A DNA stretch of 64,000 bases from Saprospiraceae bacterium. Its GTDB lineage: Bacteria > Bacteroidota > Bacteroidia > Chitinophagales > Saprospiraceae. Positions 17,120-25,651 of this stretch are shown piece after piece (the stretch's first letter is position 1; every line of letters begins with the position of its first letter). The position numbers were made by a program, and so were the translations under genes. The stretch lies in NCBI GenBank assembly GCA_021298575.1, contig JAJTFM010000016.1, forward strand, positions 1-64,000, written 5' to 3'. Below the pieces are notes generated by a model. That model ran no database searches. It saw only the letters and a program-made list of their open reading frames with translations, and was not told the DNA's origin.

Positions 17120-19318
17120 TCAGATTTTAACCCGTATTGTCAGCCATATATTGCGCCCCGGACCGTTAATTCCTGACGCGAATGTCCTGTACTGCACGTC
17201 GAGTACATTGTCTATCCCGGCCTGAAGGGTCAGGTTCCGGCCAATAATGTACCCACCCCGGATATTCAGCGTGTACCAGGCCGGCATGCCGTCAGCCGGT
17301 GCGTACTGCAGATTATCCTCTCCCTCCAGATTGTAGTCCTCCAGCTTTTTCTTTCCGTTGAAGAGAAGATATGTCTCTGCGTGAGCCTTTGTTGTATGCC
17401 AGCGGGCGCCCACTTTACCGTAAACCGGCGGTACATGATCAAGCGGACTACCATCGCTTATCCGCCCGCGCGTATAAGCGACCGACGCGTAAGCAGACCA
17501 CGAAGCCGTCACGTCAGCCTGCAGTGTGCTGCTGAAACCCCAAAGCGAGGCCGAACGCTTGTTCTGAAGAGCCAGCACCCTGCTTTTCTCGCCATCGTAA
17601 TAGATGCTGTCCTGACCGTTTACCTGAAACAAATCGGCTACGACGGCATCCCTCAACGCCGTCGCCCACAACACGTTTTCCCAGTGAAGTTTGTCTGCCA
17701 CATCACGCGATATATTCAGGTCAATGTTGTACGATTTCTCCGGATTAAGATCGGAATTGGGTACTACTACACTGCCGGGTTGTGAATCAAATACCTTTCC
17801 CATATCATCCACGTTTGGTACCCGGAATCCGCTAGAGGCACTGGCTGCAACGCGCCAGTTACTGATTCCGCTGTAAACAGCCCCGACATTTCCGGCAATC
17901 AGGGGCGATTGCTGCGATACCTCGCCCGCCAGAAATGGAAAATACTCTGTACTCACAAAAGAACAATTCAGATTCGAAAATCCGACCCGGAATCCTTCGC
18001 TGAATGTCCAGAATTCCCCTTTTTGCCAACTGTGGGTAGCAAAGGCTGCCATATTGTACAGACTGCTGCCACCATCGGGATAACGGGTGCTCTGTGTCGT
18101 TATGTCGCCGGTATTTATATCAACACGTCTCGCAGCAGACTGCACGTCGTTGTACTGTCCGTCAATACCCACACGAAGCGTCTGATTGTCGAGGTATTTT
18201 ACCCCCTGCGCAAGAAATCCGTAAACCTTCACATTTTCAATACGCTCGGTTCTGCGGGAGTTTCCGAAATTTCTGTTGTAACGGCTCTCCTCAATATCCT
18301 GCCAGCTTGCTGTCACATTCAGTTCATCGAATCCGGCAATAGGGCGAATATTCAGATTGTAGGCAGTCATGAGCCTTTTCTGCGGACCATAATACCACTC
18401 TGCCGAGTTCAGCCCGGCGCCTTTCGGGTCGGTGAGCCGGTCGTAGCGCGGTATATTTCCTGAATTGCTGTATTGCACATTCAGCGTATGCCTCACCCTG
18501 TCAGATGACTGAAAAACAAACTTTTGCAGCAAATCATACTGAGTATATCCGGAAAATTTCTGCACATAGGGGTCGGGGTTTTCTACGAGCGTATCGCGGC
18601 CGTTTATCCGGTCGGCATAGTACGTTCTGAGTCCGAAAAACGGAGCGGTGCCCTCTTTTTTCCCCATACGCAGGTCACCAAAATCACTGTAGGTGAACGA
18701 AGTGAAAGACCCGAATTTTTCCCCGCCCAAACTAACGTCAATATGTCCCGTTTTTTCCTGATTGACGGTTCCATAGCGGGTGAAGGCGTGGATACTGCTC
18801 TTCATTTTCTCGCCAGGTCCGGCCAGGTCCGGATTTTTTGTGAAGAAACATACTGCCCCGCCAAGTGCATCAGTACCATAAACAGTAGATGCTGGTCCGA
18901 AAAGAACCTCTGCCCGGTCAAGCGCAGCGTTATCCATCGTGATGACATTCTGCAGATGGCCAGCTCTGTATATGGCGTTGTTCATACGTACACCGTCAAC
19001 CACCAGCAACACTCTGCTCGCCTCAAAGCCACGGATAACCGGACTTCCGCCCCCCTGCTGGCTTTTCTGAACAAATACTTGTCCGGTATTACTCAGCAGA
19101 TCGGCCGTAGAGGGCGCATTCACACGCTCAATCTCCGTACGACGGATAACCCTGACCTGCTGGGCTACAGCTGTTCTGGCCTGCGAGCCGCGACTGGCCG
19201 CCACTACGGTTTCATTCAGCGACACCTCTTCCATTGTGGTGTCTTTTTCAACTTGTTGTGCATGGACAAGTAGCGACAGGAATGTTGCTGCCACAGAAAA
19301 TATAATTGATTTATTCAT
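17120..19318 (-). CDS. TonB-dependent receptor, haem/haemoglobin-like
   Basis: From ATG 19318 the 732-residue precursor has a signal peptide (MNKSIIFSVAATFLSLLVHAQ). A plug domain follows, with VVAASRGSQARTAVAQQVRVI, DLLSNTGQVFVQKSQQGGG and VIRGFEASRVLLVVDGVRMN. The rest is a 22-strand barrel ending in aromatic-rich strands (NIWLTIRVKI). The plug sequence resembles the TonB-haemin/haemoglobin receptor group of Bacteroidota. A NPEKSYN motif in the barrel is reminiscent of the NPNL element of haem receptors. The ligand is inferred. The start was moved 16 codons from the ORF track because the signal peptide begins here. Fur control is plausible but not shown. Confidence 0.9.
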   Translation of the reverse strand: MNKSIIFSVAATFLSLLVHAQQVEKDTTMEEVSLNETVVAASRGSQARTAVAQQVRVIRRTEIERVNAPSTADLLSNTGQVFVQKSQQGGGSPVIRGFEASRVLLVVDGVRMNNAIYRAGHLQNVITMDNAALDRAEVLFGPASTVYGTDALGGAVCFFTKNPDLAGPGEKMKSSIHAFTRYGTVNQEKTGHIDVSLGGEKFGSFTSFTYSDFGDLRMGKKEGTAPFFGLRTYYADRINGRDTLVENPDPYVQKFSGYTQYDLLQKFVFQSSDRVRHTLNVQYSNSGNIPRYDRLTDPKGAGLNSAEWYYGPQKRLMTAYNLNIRPIAGFDELNVTASWQDIEESRYNRNFGNSRRTERIENVKVYGFLAQGVKYLDNQTLRVGIDGQYNDVQSAARRVDINTGDITTQSTRYPDGGSSLYNMAAFATHSWQKGEFWTFSEGFRVGFSNLNCSFVSTEYFPFLAGEVSQQSPLIAGNVGAVYSGISNWRVAASASSGFRVPNVDDMGKVFDSQPGSVVVPNSDLNPEKSYNIDLNISRDVADKLHWENVLWATALRDAVVADLFQVNGQDSIYYDGEKSRVLALQNKRSASLWGFSSTLQADVTASWSAYASVAYTRGRISDGSPLDHVPPVYGKVGARWHTTKAHAETYLLFNGKKKLEDYNLEGEDNLQYAPADGMPAWYTLNIRGGYIIGRNLTLQAGIDNVLDVQYRTFASGINGPGRNIWLTIRVKI

Positions 19319-19363
19319 TGATTTCAACAAACGATTGCTGCCGGTGTCGCTAACGCGCACCTG

Positions 19364-19371
19364 CAAAAGTG
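19364..19371 (-). promoter_or_regulatory. -7-like promoter element of TonB receptor gene
   Basis: The minus strand reads CACTTTTG, one base from TAnnTTTG, 46 bases before ATG 19318. Confidence 0.45.
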
Positions 19372-19450
19372 AAAGTACCTCCGGTGATCATACCGGAAGT
19401 GATATAAACTGGAAATCAATTGCCCCGGAAAAAAAGACTCAACCTGGCAA

Positions 19451-19480
19451 TAAAAAATAACCCCGGGCAAGACCCGAGCC
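19451..19480 (-). terminator. Terminator after hypothetical membrane-anchored gene
   Basis: On the minus strand CTCGGG-TCTTG-CCCGGG is followed by GTTATTTTTTA, directly after the stop at 19483. Confidence 0.7.
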
Positions 19481-19482
19481 TC

Positions 19483-20013
19483 TCAGGCACGGGGAGGCTG
19501 AAAAAAATCAGCAGGCGGGGCGTCGGGGAGATACCCGAGCCAGTAGAATTGTGAAATATATACCTCTTTGGAAAAAAAACCTATTACAGGTGACTCGGGG
19601 ACAGTAAAAGGCGTCGCCAGCCACTGTGCAGCCCATGCGGCGAGCGGTGGCGTCTGAGTCGGCGAATAATCAGTAAGAAAAGATACATGCGGTTTGAGCA
19701 AGGCAAAAAGCGCCTGCTCCCGTTTATCATGATATAGCTCCAAATGCACCGAGTCGCCGGTGAATATCGCACTTCTGATATCGTACAAATTGCCGTCAAG
19801 CCTGATTTCCTTTCTGTCAATACGAACCCGCTGGAACATTGTGGTGGAGAGTGTCAGGTGCAACGACGGAGTTTCTGGCAGCGAAACGGCTATATCTGCG
19901 CTGATTCTCGCGTGAAATTGCATTGCCTGCCACGACAACATCCAGCCCGCACCCTGAAACAGTATCAGGGCGAGCAATACGTATGAATAAAATCCCGGTC
20001 GCACGTTGCGCAT
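19483..20013 (-). CDS. Hypothetical membrane-anchored protein
   Basis: The preferred start is ATG 20013 (MRNVRPGFYSYVLLAL), because a -7 box (20029-20036) covers the upstream TTG of the ORF track. The 176-residue product has one N-terminal membrane segment (YSYVLLALILFQGAGWMLSW). A beta-rich extracytoplasmic part follows, with HARISADIAVSLPE and a proline-rich C-terminus (PDAPPADFFQPPRA). I do not recognise the family. It sits just before the TonB receptor gene on the same strand but has its own terminator. A link to metal uptake is only positional. Confidence 0.65.
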   Translation of the reverse strand: MRNVRPGFYSYVLLALILFQGAGWMLSWQAMQFHARISADIAVSLPETPSLHLTLSTTMFQRVRIDRKEIRLDGNLYDIRSAIFTGDSVHLELYHDKREQALFALLKPHVSFLTDYSPTQTPPLAAWAAQWLATPFTVPESPVIGFFSKEVYISQFYWLGYLPDAPPADFFQPPRA

Positions 20014-20028
20014 GTCAGACAATGTACG

Positions 20029-20036
20029 CAAATGTA
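20029..20036 (-). promoter_or_regulatory. -7 promoter element of hypothetical gene 19483-20013
   Basis: The minus strand reads TACATTTG, a consensus match whose predicted transcription start leaves a very short leader before ATG 20013. Confidence 0.6.
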
Positions 20037-20212
20037 TAGTGTGGCTGGCTGGATTTCAATGGTAATCAGCCAAAACCTGTTTTTGTACTAAAACTGGCTG
20101 ATGAAAAATGTTGTCGGGAGAAAAAAAGAGGTCGCTCAACTGCACAATTTGGCAGAAGGTCCGAAGTCCGGGTTTCCTGCGGTGTACGGACGACCTGTTC
20201 ACCTGAATTAAA

Positions 20213-20246
20213 CGCGGGCAACTCCGGATAACCGGAATTGCCCGCG
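20213..20246 (-). terminator. Strong hairpin, likely sucB terminator
   Basis: CGCGGGCAACTCCGG and CCGGAATTGCCCGCG pair with one mismatch across an ATAA loop. It lies 30 bases after the sucB stop. The T-tract on the minus strand is weak (GTTTAATT). Confidence 0.6.
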
Positions 20247-20275
20247 ATGCTAGAGCTCTTGTTGTGGCCGAAAAA

Positions 20276-21505
20276 TCAAAGGTCCAGAAGTAGCGATACA
20301 GGATCCTCAATCAGGTTTTTCAGTTTGACAAGGAAGGTAACGGATGTGCTTCCATCAATGATGCGGTGGTCGTAACTGAGCGCCAGATACATCATCGGAC
20401 GAATCTCCACTTTCCCGTCAACGGCAACCGGACGCTCCTTGATGGCGTGCATGCCGAGAATGGCACTCTGTGGCTCATTAATAATTGGCGTACTCATCAG
20501 GCTGCCGAATACACCCCCGTTTGTGATGGTGAATGTACCGCCGCTCATCTCGTCGAGGGATAACTTCCCGTCACGCGCCTTTACTGCAAGCTCTTTCAGT
20601 TTTGACTCAATTTCGGCAAAACCGAGGCTCTCCACATTGCGAATGGGCGGAACCACCAGTCCGGTAGGTGTACTAATGGCGATACTGATATCGGCGTAGT
20701 CGTGATAAACCACATCATCACCGTCAATCATGGCGTTTACATCGGGCATTTCCATGAGTACCTTCGAACAGGCCTTGGCAAACACCGACATGAAGCCGAG
20801 CTTGATACCATACTTTTTGACAAAGGATTCCTGGTATTTTTCGCGCAGCGCCATGAGTGCACTCATATCTACCTCGTTGAAGGTAGTGAGCATGGCTGTG
20901 TTGTTCTTGGCGCTGACCAGTCGCTTGGCTATGGTACGACGCATGCGGCTCATGCGCTCGCGACGATCGTTTCTGGAAAAACCACCGGCAGGAGAAGGTG
21001 TAACAGCAGGCGTTGCAGCGGGAGCAGCTGCCTTTTCAGGGGCCGGTGCAGCGGCAGCCTTCTGGGCATCTTCTTTGGTGATGCGGCCATCGCGACCGGT
21101 ACCTGCGATACCGGCAGGGCTCACTCCGGCCTCGGAGAGTATTTTGGATGCAGCAGGAGACGGGGTTCCGGCAGCATAATGGCCAGTTTTTTCAGGAGCA
21201 GCCGGGGTGGATACGGGCGCTGGTGCGCTTTTCTCCGGAGCAGAAGCTGGTGCGGCTTGTCCGGATGCATCTGTGTCAATTTTTGCAAAAAGTGCTCCTA
21301 CAGGAAGATCCTCTCCTTCCTTGGCCACCCAGATCAGTTTTCCGGCAGAATCAGCCGATAGCTCCTGATTGGCCTTCTCTGTTTCTATCTCGCAAAGAGG
21401 CTCATCCATGGAAACGGTGGAACCATCGGGTTTAAGCCACTTGGAAAAGGTTACGCTTGATATGGATTCTCCCAGATTGGGAATTTTAAGTTCAATGACT
21501 GGCAT
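20276..21505 (-). CDS. sucB: 2-oxoglutarate dehydrogenase E2 (dihydrolipoamide succinyltransferase)
   Basis: The 409-residue E2 transfers succinyl groups from the lipoyl arm to CoA in the TCA cycle. Residues 1-75 are the lipoyl domain with the lipoylated lysine in [10 protein letters not shown] (Lys44). A long Ala/Pro linker follows. The peripheral-subunit-binding domain at about 115-150 reads [20 protein letters not shown]. The catalytic domain ends with the active-site motif [12 protein letters not shown] near residue 380. The start [17 protein letters not shown] is the family start. E1 (sucA) is not adjacent in this window. A -7 box lies at 21557-21564. Confidence 0.95.
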   Translation of the reverse strand: MPVIELKIPNLGESISSVTFSKWLKPDGSTVSMDEPLCEIETEKANQELSADSAGKLIWVAKEGEDLPVGALFAKIDTDASGQAAPASAPEKSAPAPVSTPAAPEKTGHYAAGTPSPAASKILSEAGVSPAGIAGTGRDGRITKEDAQKAAAAPAPEKAAAPAATPAVTPSPAGGFSRNDRRERMSRMRRTIAKRLVSAKNNTAMLTTFNEVDMSALMALREKYQESFVKKYGIKLGFMSVFAKACSKVLMEMPDVNAMIDGDDVVYHDYADISIAISTPTGLVVPPIRNVESLGFAEIESKLKELAVKARDGKLSLDEMSGGTFTITNGGVFGSLMSTPIINEPQSAILGMHAIKERPVAVDGKVEIRPMMYLALSYDHRIIDGSTSVTFLVKLKNLIEDPVSLLLDL

Positions 21506-21556
21506 TGTGTGTCAATTTGTTGGATGTGTCTGATCGTATAGATGGAAAAGGGAGCG

Positions 21557-21564
21557 CAAAGTTA
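21557..21564 (-). promoter_or_regulatory. -7-like promoter element of sucB
   Basis: The minus strand reads TAACTTTG, an exact TAnnTTTG match, 52 bases before the sucB ATG. Confidence 0.6.
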
Positions 21565-21631
21565 ACCGAAACAACGATTCAGGAATGAATCAGATGCTAC
21601 TTTGGCTCATTTCAGGAAAATATTTTCATAT

Positions 21632-22525
21632 CTATCTATGATTATTTACCTGGTTTCCCGACGAAAGGATGTCAAAACGAAAAAGAAGGCCTTCCGCCCC
21701 TTTCCCCTCGCTGCTGATATAAAGGTTGCCTTTGGTGTCAAAGGCGATTCCTTCGGGTTGTGGTATCCGTTTTTTATCTATCCGTCCGGCAAAAACAATT
21801 TTTCCCGTTTTGCCGTCGAGGACAACCAACCGCTTCAGGGCAGAGGAAATCAGATATACATCTCCCGAAAGTGGATGTACTGCTATACCAGACGGACTGA
21901 AACTGTCATGTTTTTCAGATTCCCCATAGGAAACCATTTCATTCACCTGCGAGGGCTCGATTGAATAAACAGGCCTGACGTCCAATTGTTTGGTTGCCAG
22001 ACTGAATGCATAGACATTTCTGGAGTATGTGCTGTCGGGATCACCCTTGGCGGCCAGCAGCAAGGCATTTCGCTTCGGATCGTAACCCAGCCCCTCTATG
22101 TCGTCGGATTTGGACAATTCCGTTTTGTACTCTTCCACCGAAGGAGTATCACCCTGCCAGTTGGATATGCCAAAGATTTTTCCGTCGCTTTTCACAGCCC
22201 AGATCGTGTTACCGACCATTTCAACGCCCTCAAAATCGCCCTTGTCCCGGAAAAGCACCCGTTTCGTCACGGTTCCAGACGAATCCAGAAAAAACAACTC
22301 CCCCCGCTCATCGGCGATAGCAATAAACTGACCAGGATAGTTTGAAGGGCTCAATCCGGAAATTTCACGGAGTGCCTCCTCTCCGAGCGACAGCGCAATA
22401 ACCGGTTTGTCCAGGTTGTAGGGTATGGCTCCGGAGCCGGAACTAACCGGCACTGACTCGTTACTTCCGCAGGCTCCCGCATAAACGGAAATAAAAATAG
22501 CAACAATCTGGTTCTGAAATGGCAT
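21632..22525 (-). CDS. SdiA-regulated (YjiK-like) lipoprotein
   Basis: The 297-residue protein has a short hydrophobic start ending in a lipobox (YAGAC), so it is probably lipidated. The body repeats six-bladed-propeller strands: REISGLSPSNYPGQFIAIADERGELFFLD, KGDFEGVEMVGNTIWAVKSDGKIFGI, then DDIEGLGYDPKRNALLLAAKG and QPEGIAFDTKGNLYISSEG. The LYISSEG and GIAFD patterns are typical of the SdiA-regulated/esterase-like propeller family (YjiK). The activity is unknown. It follows the HAD phosphatase gene by 12 bases, so the two are probably co-transcribed. Confidence 0.75.
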   Translation of the reverse strand: MPFQNQIVAIFISVYAGACGSNESVPVSSGSGAIPYNLDKPVIALSLGEEALREISGLSPSNYPGQFIAIADERGELFFLDSSGTVTKRVLFRDKGDFEGVEMVGNTIWAVKSDGKIFGISNWQGDTPSVEEYKTELSKSDDIEGLGYDPKRNALLLAAKGDPDSTYSRNVYAFSLATKQLDVRPVYSIEPSQVNEMVSYGESEKHDSFSPSGIAVHPLSGDVYLISSALKRLVVLDGKTGKIVFAGRIDKKRIPQPEGIAFDTKGNLYISSEGKGAEGLLFRFDILSSGNQVNNHR

Positions 22526-22537
22526 AGGTTAGCGGTT

Positions 22538-22978
22538 TTAGTCAGGGAAAACTTCAATGTTGTGGCTTTCAACAACCAACTCGGTAAATTTGCCCTTGTA
22601 ACGGGTTGCCTTTACGATGTGGTTGTCTATCCAGTGGTAGTTACCGCCGCGGGGCTTGTTATATACCACTCCGTGGTACTTGAATCCATGGCGATTCAGC
22701 CACTCTTCCGTTACCTGACGGTGTTCGTCGGTGCGACTGGTGAAAAAGAAAATCTGGTGTCCCTCGTCGTACCATTGATTGAGAATTTCCAGTGCGTCCG
22801 GATAGTGTTCAACGATGGCCATTCGTTCAGGTTCTTCGTTGGGCACATCATCGCAGATGGTCCCGTCTATGTCAATAAGGTAGTTTTTTACATGGGAGGG
22901 GAGTTTGGGACTCAGGCGGCGACCTGCTTCATCGTAAGCCTCCCGCAGAAGCGTCGTTTTTTCGGTGTTTTCGCTCAT
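22538..22978 (-). CDS. HAD-superfamily phosphatase
   Basis: The 146-residue protein carries HAD motif I as NYLIDIDGTICDD (nucleophile Asp), motif II as FFFTSRTDE (Thr/Ser) and a late WIDNH with acidic residues. It has little cap domain, so it is a small C0-type HAD. It acts in the cytoplasm, perhaps on a sugar or nucleotide phosphate as in capsule-associated HADs, but the substrate is unknown. It starts at ATG 22978 and is first in a two-gene unit with the SdiA-regulated lipoprotein. A -7 box lies at 23091-23098. Confidence 0.8.
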   Translation of the reverse strand: MSENTEKTTLLREAYDEAGRRLSPKLPSHVKNYLIDIDGTICDDVPNEEPERMAIVEHYPDALEILNQWYDEGHQIFFFTSRTDEHRQVTEEWLNRHGFKYHGVVYNKPRGGNYHWIDNHIVKATRYKGKFTELVVESHNIEVFPD

Positions 22979-23090
22979 GATAAAGTTTATTTAGCTTGCG
23001 GTATAACCCGCTTTTCAGACGCCGGAGATATACCTTGTGATGATTTTACTGCAAAAAACGGGAATGCCGGTATAAATGCAGAATTTTGCG

Positions 23091-23098
23091 CAAAGGTA
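23091..23098 (-). promoter_or_regulatory. -7 promoter element of HAD phosphatase gene
   Basis: The minus strand reads TACCTTTG, an exact consensus match, divergent from the response regulator gene. Confidence 0.6.
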
Positions 23099-23133
23099 GG
23101 GTACTTTTATTTCCTGCCCACAACAGATATGCC

Positions 23134-23808
23134 ATGCGAATACTCCTTGTAGAAGATGAAATTAAAACCCTGCAATCACTCAGGCAGGGTATGGAAGAGC
23201 AGGAATGGAACGTCAATACAGCCACTGACGGTCAATCGGGCCTTCGCCTCGCTTTAAACGGCGATTATGATGTGATTATTTCGGATATTACCATGCCGGG
23301 GCTAACCGGAATACAGCTGCTGAGGGAACTGCGCAAGGACGGAATAAGCACGCCGTTCCTGCTTCTCACCGCACTTTCAGATATCAACGATAAAATTGAC
23401 GGTCTCGATGCAGGTGCTGATGACTATCTTGCCAAACCTTTCGATTTCCGGGAGCTGCTGGCGAGGGTTAAGGCGCTGGCCAGACGCACATCGAACACAA
23501 CCAGAAAGGAAACTGTTCTCCGATACGCCGATGTGGAAATGGATCTCGGGTCAAAAAAGGTAGTACGCAACGGGAAGGACATTCTCCTGACACCGAGAGA
23601 ATTCGCGTTACTCGAATTCTTTATGAGAAGTCCGGAAATCGTACTGTCCAAATCGGAAATCGCCGAAAAAGTATGGGACGTCAACTTTGATACAGGAACC
23701 AACGTAATTGAGGTGTATGTCAATTATTTGCGGAAAAAACTGGATAAAGGTGCCGAAAAGAAACTGATTCACACTTTATTCGGACAGGGGTACGTCCTGC
23801 GCGATTGA
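23134..23808 (+). CDS. OmpR/PhoB-type response regulator
   Basis: From ATG 23134 (MRILLVEDEIKTLQSLRQGM) the product is 224 residues. The receiver domain has the acidic pair in LLVEDE, the phospho-acceptor Asp in VIISDITMPG, the switch Thr in LLTALSD and the Lys in YLAKPFDF. Residues 125-224 form the OmpR winged helix: LLTPREFALLEFFMRSP, SKSEIAEKVW, VYVNYLRKKLD and the wing TLFGQGYVL. The ORF track starts 16 codons early, in sequence that resembles no receiver. A histidine kinase gene normally follows such regulators, but here the next gene is a convergent pirin. Confidence 0.95.
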   Translation: MRILLVEDEIKTLQSLRQGMEEQEWNVNTATDGQSGLRLALNGDYDVIISDITMPGLTGIQLLRELRKDGISTPFLLLTALSDINDKIDGLDAGADDYLAKPFDFRELLARVKALARRTSNTTRKETVLRYADVEMDLGSKKVVRNGKDILLTPREFALLEFFMRSPEIVLSKSEIAEKVWDVNFDTGTNVIEVYVNYLRKKLDKGAEKKLIHTLFGQGYVLRD

Positions 23809-23817
23809 CTGACCGGA

Positions 23818-24687
23818 CTATCCCATCATCGGAACCTCCATGAGTAGTATTTCCGACCGCTGGTTTGCCCTGATCTGTACTTTTTCTACTGCCCAGACGC
23901 CGAATCCGTCGCGGGAATTCAGTTCCTGACCATCCACGGCAATGTTTCCGCTGAGCAGAAACACATACAAGCCCTGTCCGGACCCACCCTTCAGACGATA
24001 TTCAACTTCCGAACCGCCGTCGAAATCGCCAAGGTGAAACCAGGCTTTCTGATATATCCAGACTCCCTCGTCTTCCGGGTTGGGAGATAAAATCTGTTGA
24101 AAACGATTTTTTCTGTCAGCCAGACTCAGTGTAAGCTGGTCATATCTGGGCGTTACGTTCCGCCTGTTGGGAAATACCCATATCTGGAGGAATTTTACCT
24201 CTTTATCCTTGTTTCTGTTATACTCGGAGTGCGTTATCCCCGTTCCCGCACTCATTACCTGCACATCGCCGTTTCTGATAACAGCCAGGTTGCCCATGCT
24301 GTCCTTGTGCTCCAGGTCGCCCGATAAAGGAATTGAAATAATTTCCATGTTGTCGTGCGGATGGGTACCGAAACCCATTCCTGCCGCCACCGTATCGTCG
24401 TTGAGCACGCGAAGGACACCGAAATTCATGCGCTCCGGATTGTAGTAGTTGGCAAAACTGAACGTATGATAAGTTTTCAGCCAGCCGTGATTGGCATGCC
24501 CCCGGCTTTCTGCCCTGTGGAGTACGGTGTTGTTCATAATCTTCGAATCAGTGTTGGGAATGTGGTTGAATCCCACAATTTGCAGAGGCTTCAGTTCATC
24601 AATATCGTTTTTGACTACTACACTGCCTCCGACAGCCAGCGCACCAGCTCCGAGAAAACTGTTTTTGAGAAAATCTTTTCTGTTCAT
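23818..24687 (-). CDS. Pirin-family bicupin with Tat-like N-terminus
   Basis: The 289-residue protein has a pirin core with metal-binding GTHPHDNMEI, the GDVQVMSAGTGITHSEYN segment and the C-terminal bicupin half. Pirins are iron-binding cupins, some with quercetinase activity. The N-terminus MNRKDFLKNSFLGAGALAVGGSV is unusual for a pirin. It resembles a twin-arginine-type exporter signal of Bacteroidota, with RK rather than RR. If functional, it would place the enzyme outside the cytoplasm. It is convergent with the response regulator, 9 bases between stops. Confidence 0.85.
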   Translation of the reverse strand: MNRKDFLKNSFLGAGALAVGGSVVVKNDIDELKPLQIVGFNHIPNTDSKIMNNTVLHRAESRGHANHGWLKTYHTFSFANYYNPERMNFGVLRVLNDDTVAAGMGFGTHPHDNMEIISIPLSGDLEHKDSMGNLAVIRNGDVQVMSAGTGITHSEYNRNKDKEVKFLQIWVFPNRRNVTPRYDQLTLSLADRKNRFQQILSPNPEDEGVWIYQKAWFHLGDFDGGSEVEYRLKGGSGQGLYVFLLSGNIAVDGQELNSRDGFGVWAVEKVQIRANQRSEILLMEVPMMG

Positions 24688-24745
24688 ACAATGAGCGTTG
24701 AAACACCTGATTTAGAGTTTGTGGTTCACCATTATTCCCCGGGTA

Positions 24746-25438
24746 TCAGCTTTTTTCCCGAGCGTATTTGTCGAGTACCGAAAACACGAGGTTTTCCAGA
24801 AAACTGATCAACTTGTCCGGATCATCATCTTTTCCAACATCAGTAAGTGCCGGAAGATGATGCGCGAAATATGGCTGGAGCTGTGCCATCTCAAGTACCG
24901 TACTGGCAAGTGAACGCGGATAAGGGTAATTCGGAGCATACTCACCGAATAATCCGGCTATTCGTCCGCATAAATCCTTGTAAGGTTTGAAAAGCTGCTC
25001 TCTGTTAACTTCATCCACCTCTTTGATAAGATATACTTTGCTGCTTTCTGCCATGGCTATTCCGTGCAGGGCATTTCTGTCAAGTCCGGTCTCATCGTCC
25101 AGATCAGGAGCTTCATTGGCAACAATTCGGATTAACGCCCTGATTTTTTCGACAGAATCATAGCTATTTCTCAGCGAGACAATTACTGTGTATTCCAGTA
25201 TATTCCAGTGCCATGTCAGCAGATACAACAGAAAACGATGCTTGTTCTCAAAATAACGGTAAATACTGGCCTCCTTGGTGTCAATTTCTGCAGCAAGTTT
25301 TCTGAAAGTAAAGTGCTCGTAGCCAATTTTGTGCATCAGTATTAATCCCTGACGCACGATTTTTCTGCCCAGCTCCGATGACTCCGGGTCTCTCAATGCC
25401 AGTTTCTCGTTGGGGCGGATAGTAAAGCGCAAGTTCAT
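24746..25438 (-). CDS. TetR-family transcriptional regulator
   Basis: The preferred start is ATG 25438 (MNLRFTIRPNEK), 230 residues. The ORF track TTG at 25519 lies close to the -7 box and is less likely. The DNA-binding domain contains IVRQGLILMHKIGYEHFTFRKLAAEID followed by the recognition helix KEASIYRYFENKHRFLL, typical of TetR. The C-terminal ligand domain is helical and unlike well-known members. It is divergent from the SPFH lipoprotein gene, and a palindrome overlaps that promoter, so it probably represses this neighbour and perhaps itself. Confidence 0.87.
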   Translation of the reverse strand: MNLRFTIRPNEKLALRDPESSELGRKIVRQGLILMHKIGYEHFTFRKLAAEIDTKEASIYRYFENKHRFLLYLLTWHWNILEYTVIVSLRNSYDSVEKIRALIRIVANEAPDLDDETGLDRNALHGIAMAESSKVYLIKEVDEVNREQLFKPYKDLCGRIAGLFGEYAPNYPYPRSLASTVLEMAQLQPYFAHHLPALTDVGKDDDPDKLISFLENLVFSVLDKYAREKS

Positions 25439-25538
25439 AACTGTGACTGAATTATCCGGGGCGCATGGCAACCCCTTCTGTTGAAAAGCCGGATTTACCG
25501 AAAAAACTTTTTTTGACAATTTCTTACAAAATCTGGCA

Positions 25539-25546
25539 CAAAAATA
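25539..25546 (-). promoter_or_regulatory. -7 promoter element of tetR-type gene
   Basis: The minus strand reads TATTTTTG, a consensus match about 100 bases before ATG 25438. Confidence 0.55.
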
Positions 25547-25581
25547 AACCTTTTATCAATAGTAGCATTTATAAAAAATGT

Positions 25582-25596
25582 GATAGTTTTGCTATC
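25582..25596 (+). promoter_or_regulatory. Palindromic operator candidate overlapping SPFH gene promoter
   Basis: GATAG-TTTTG-CTATC is a perfect 5-bp inverted repeat. The -7 element TAGTTTTG (25584-25591) lies inside it. A second dyad, CATTT..AAATG, is 2 bases upstream (25566-25580). Their position between the divergent TetR and SPFH genes suggests repressor binding. Confidence 0.5.
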
Positions 25597-25651
25597 GAAA
25601 AAACAAGCAAGACAATCGAAGCGTTTTGATCACCAAAAAAACAGTTCAACC

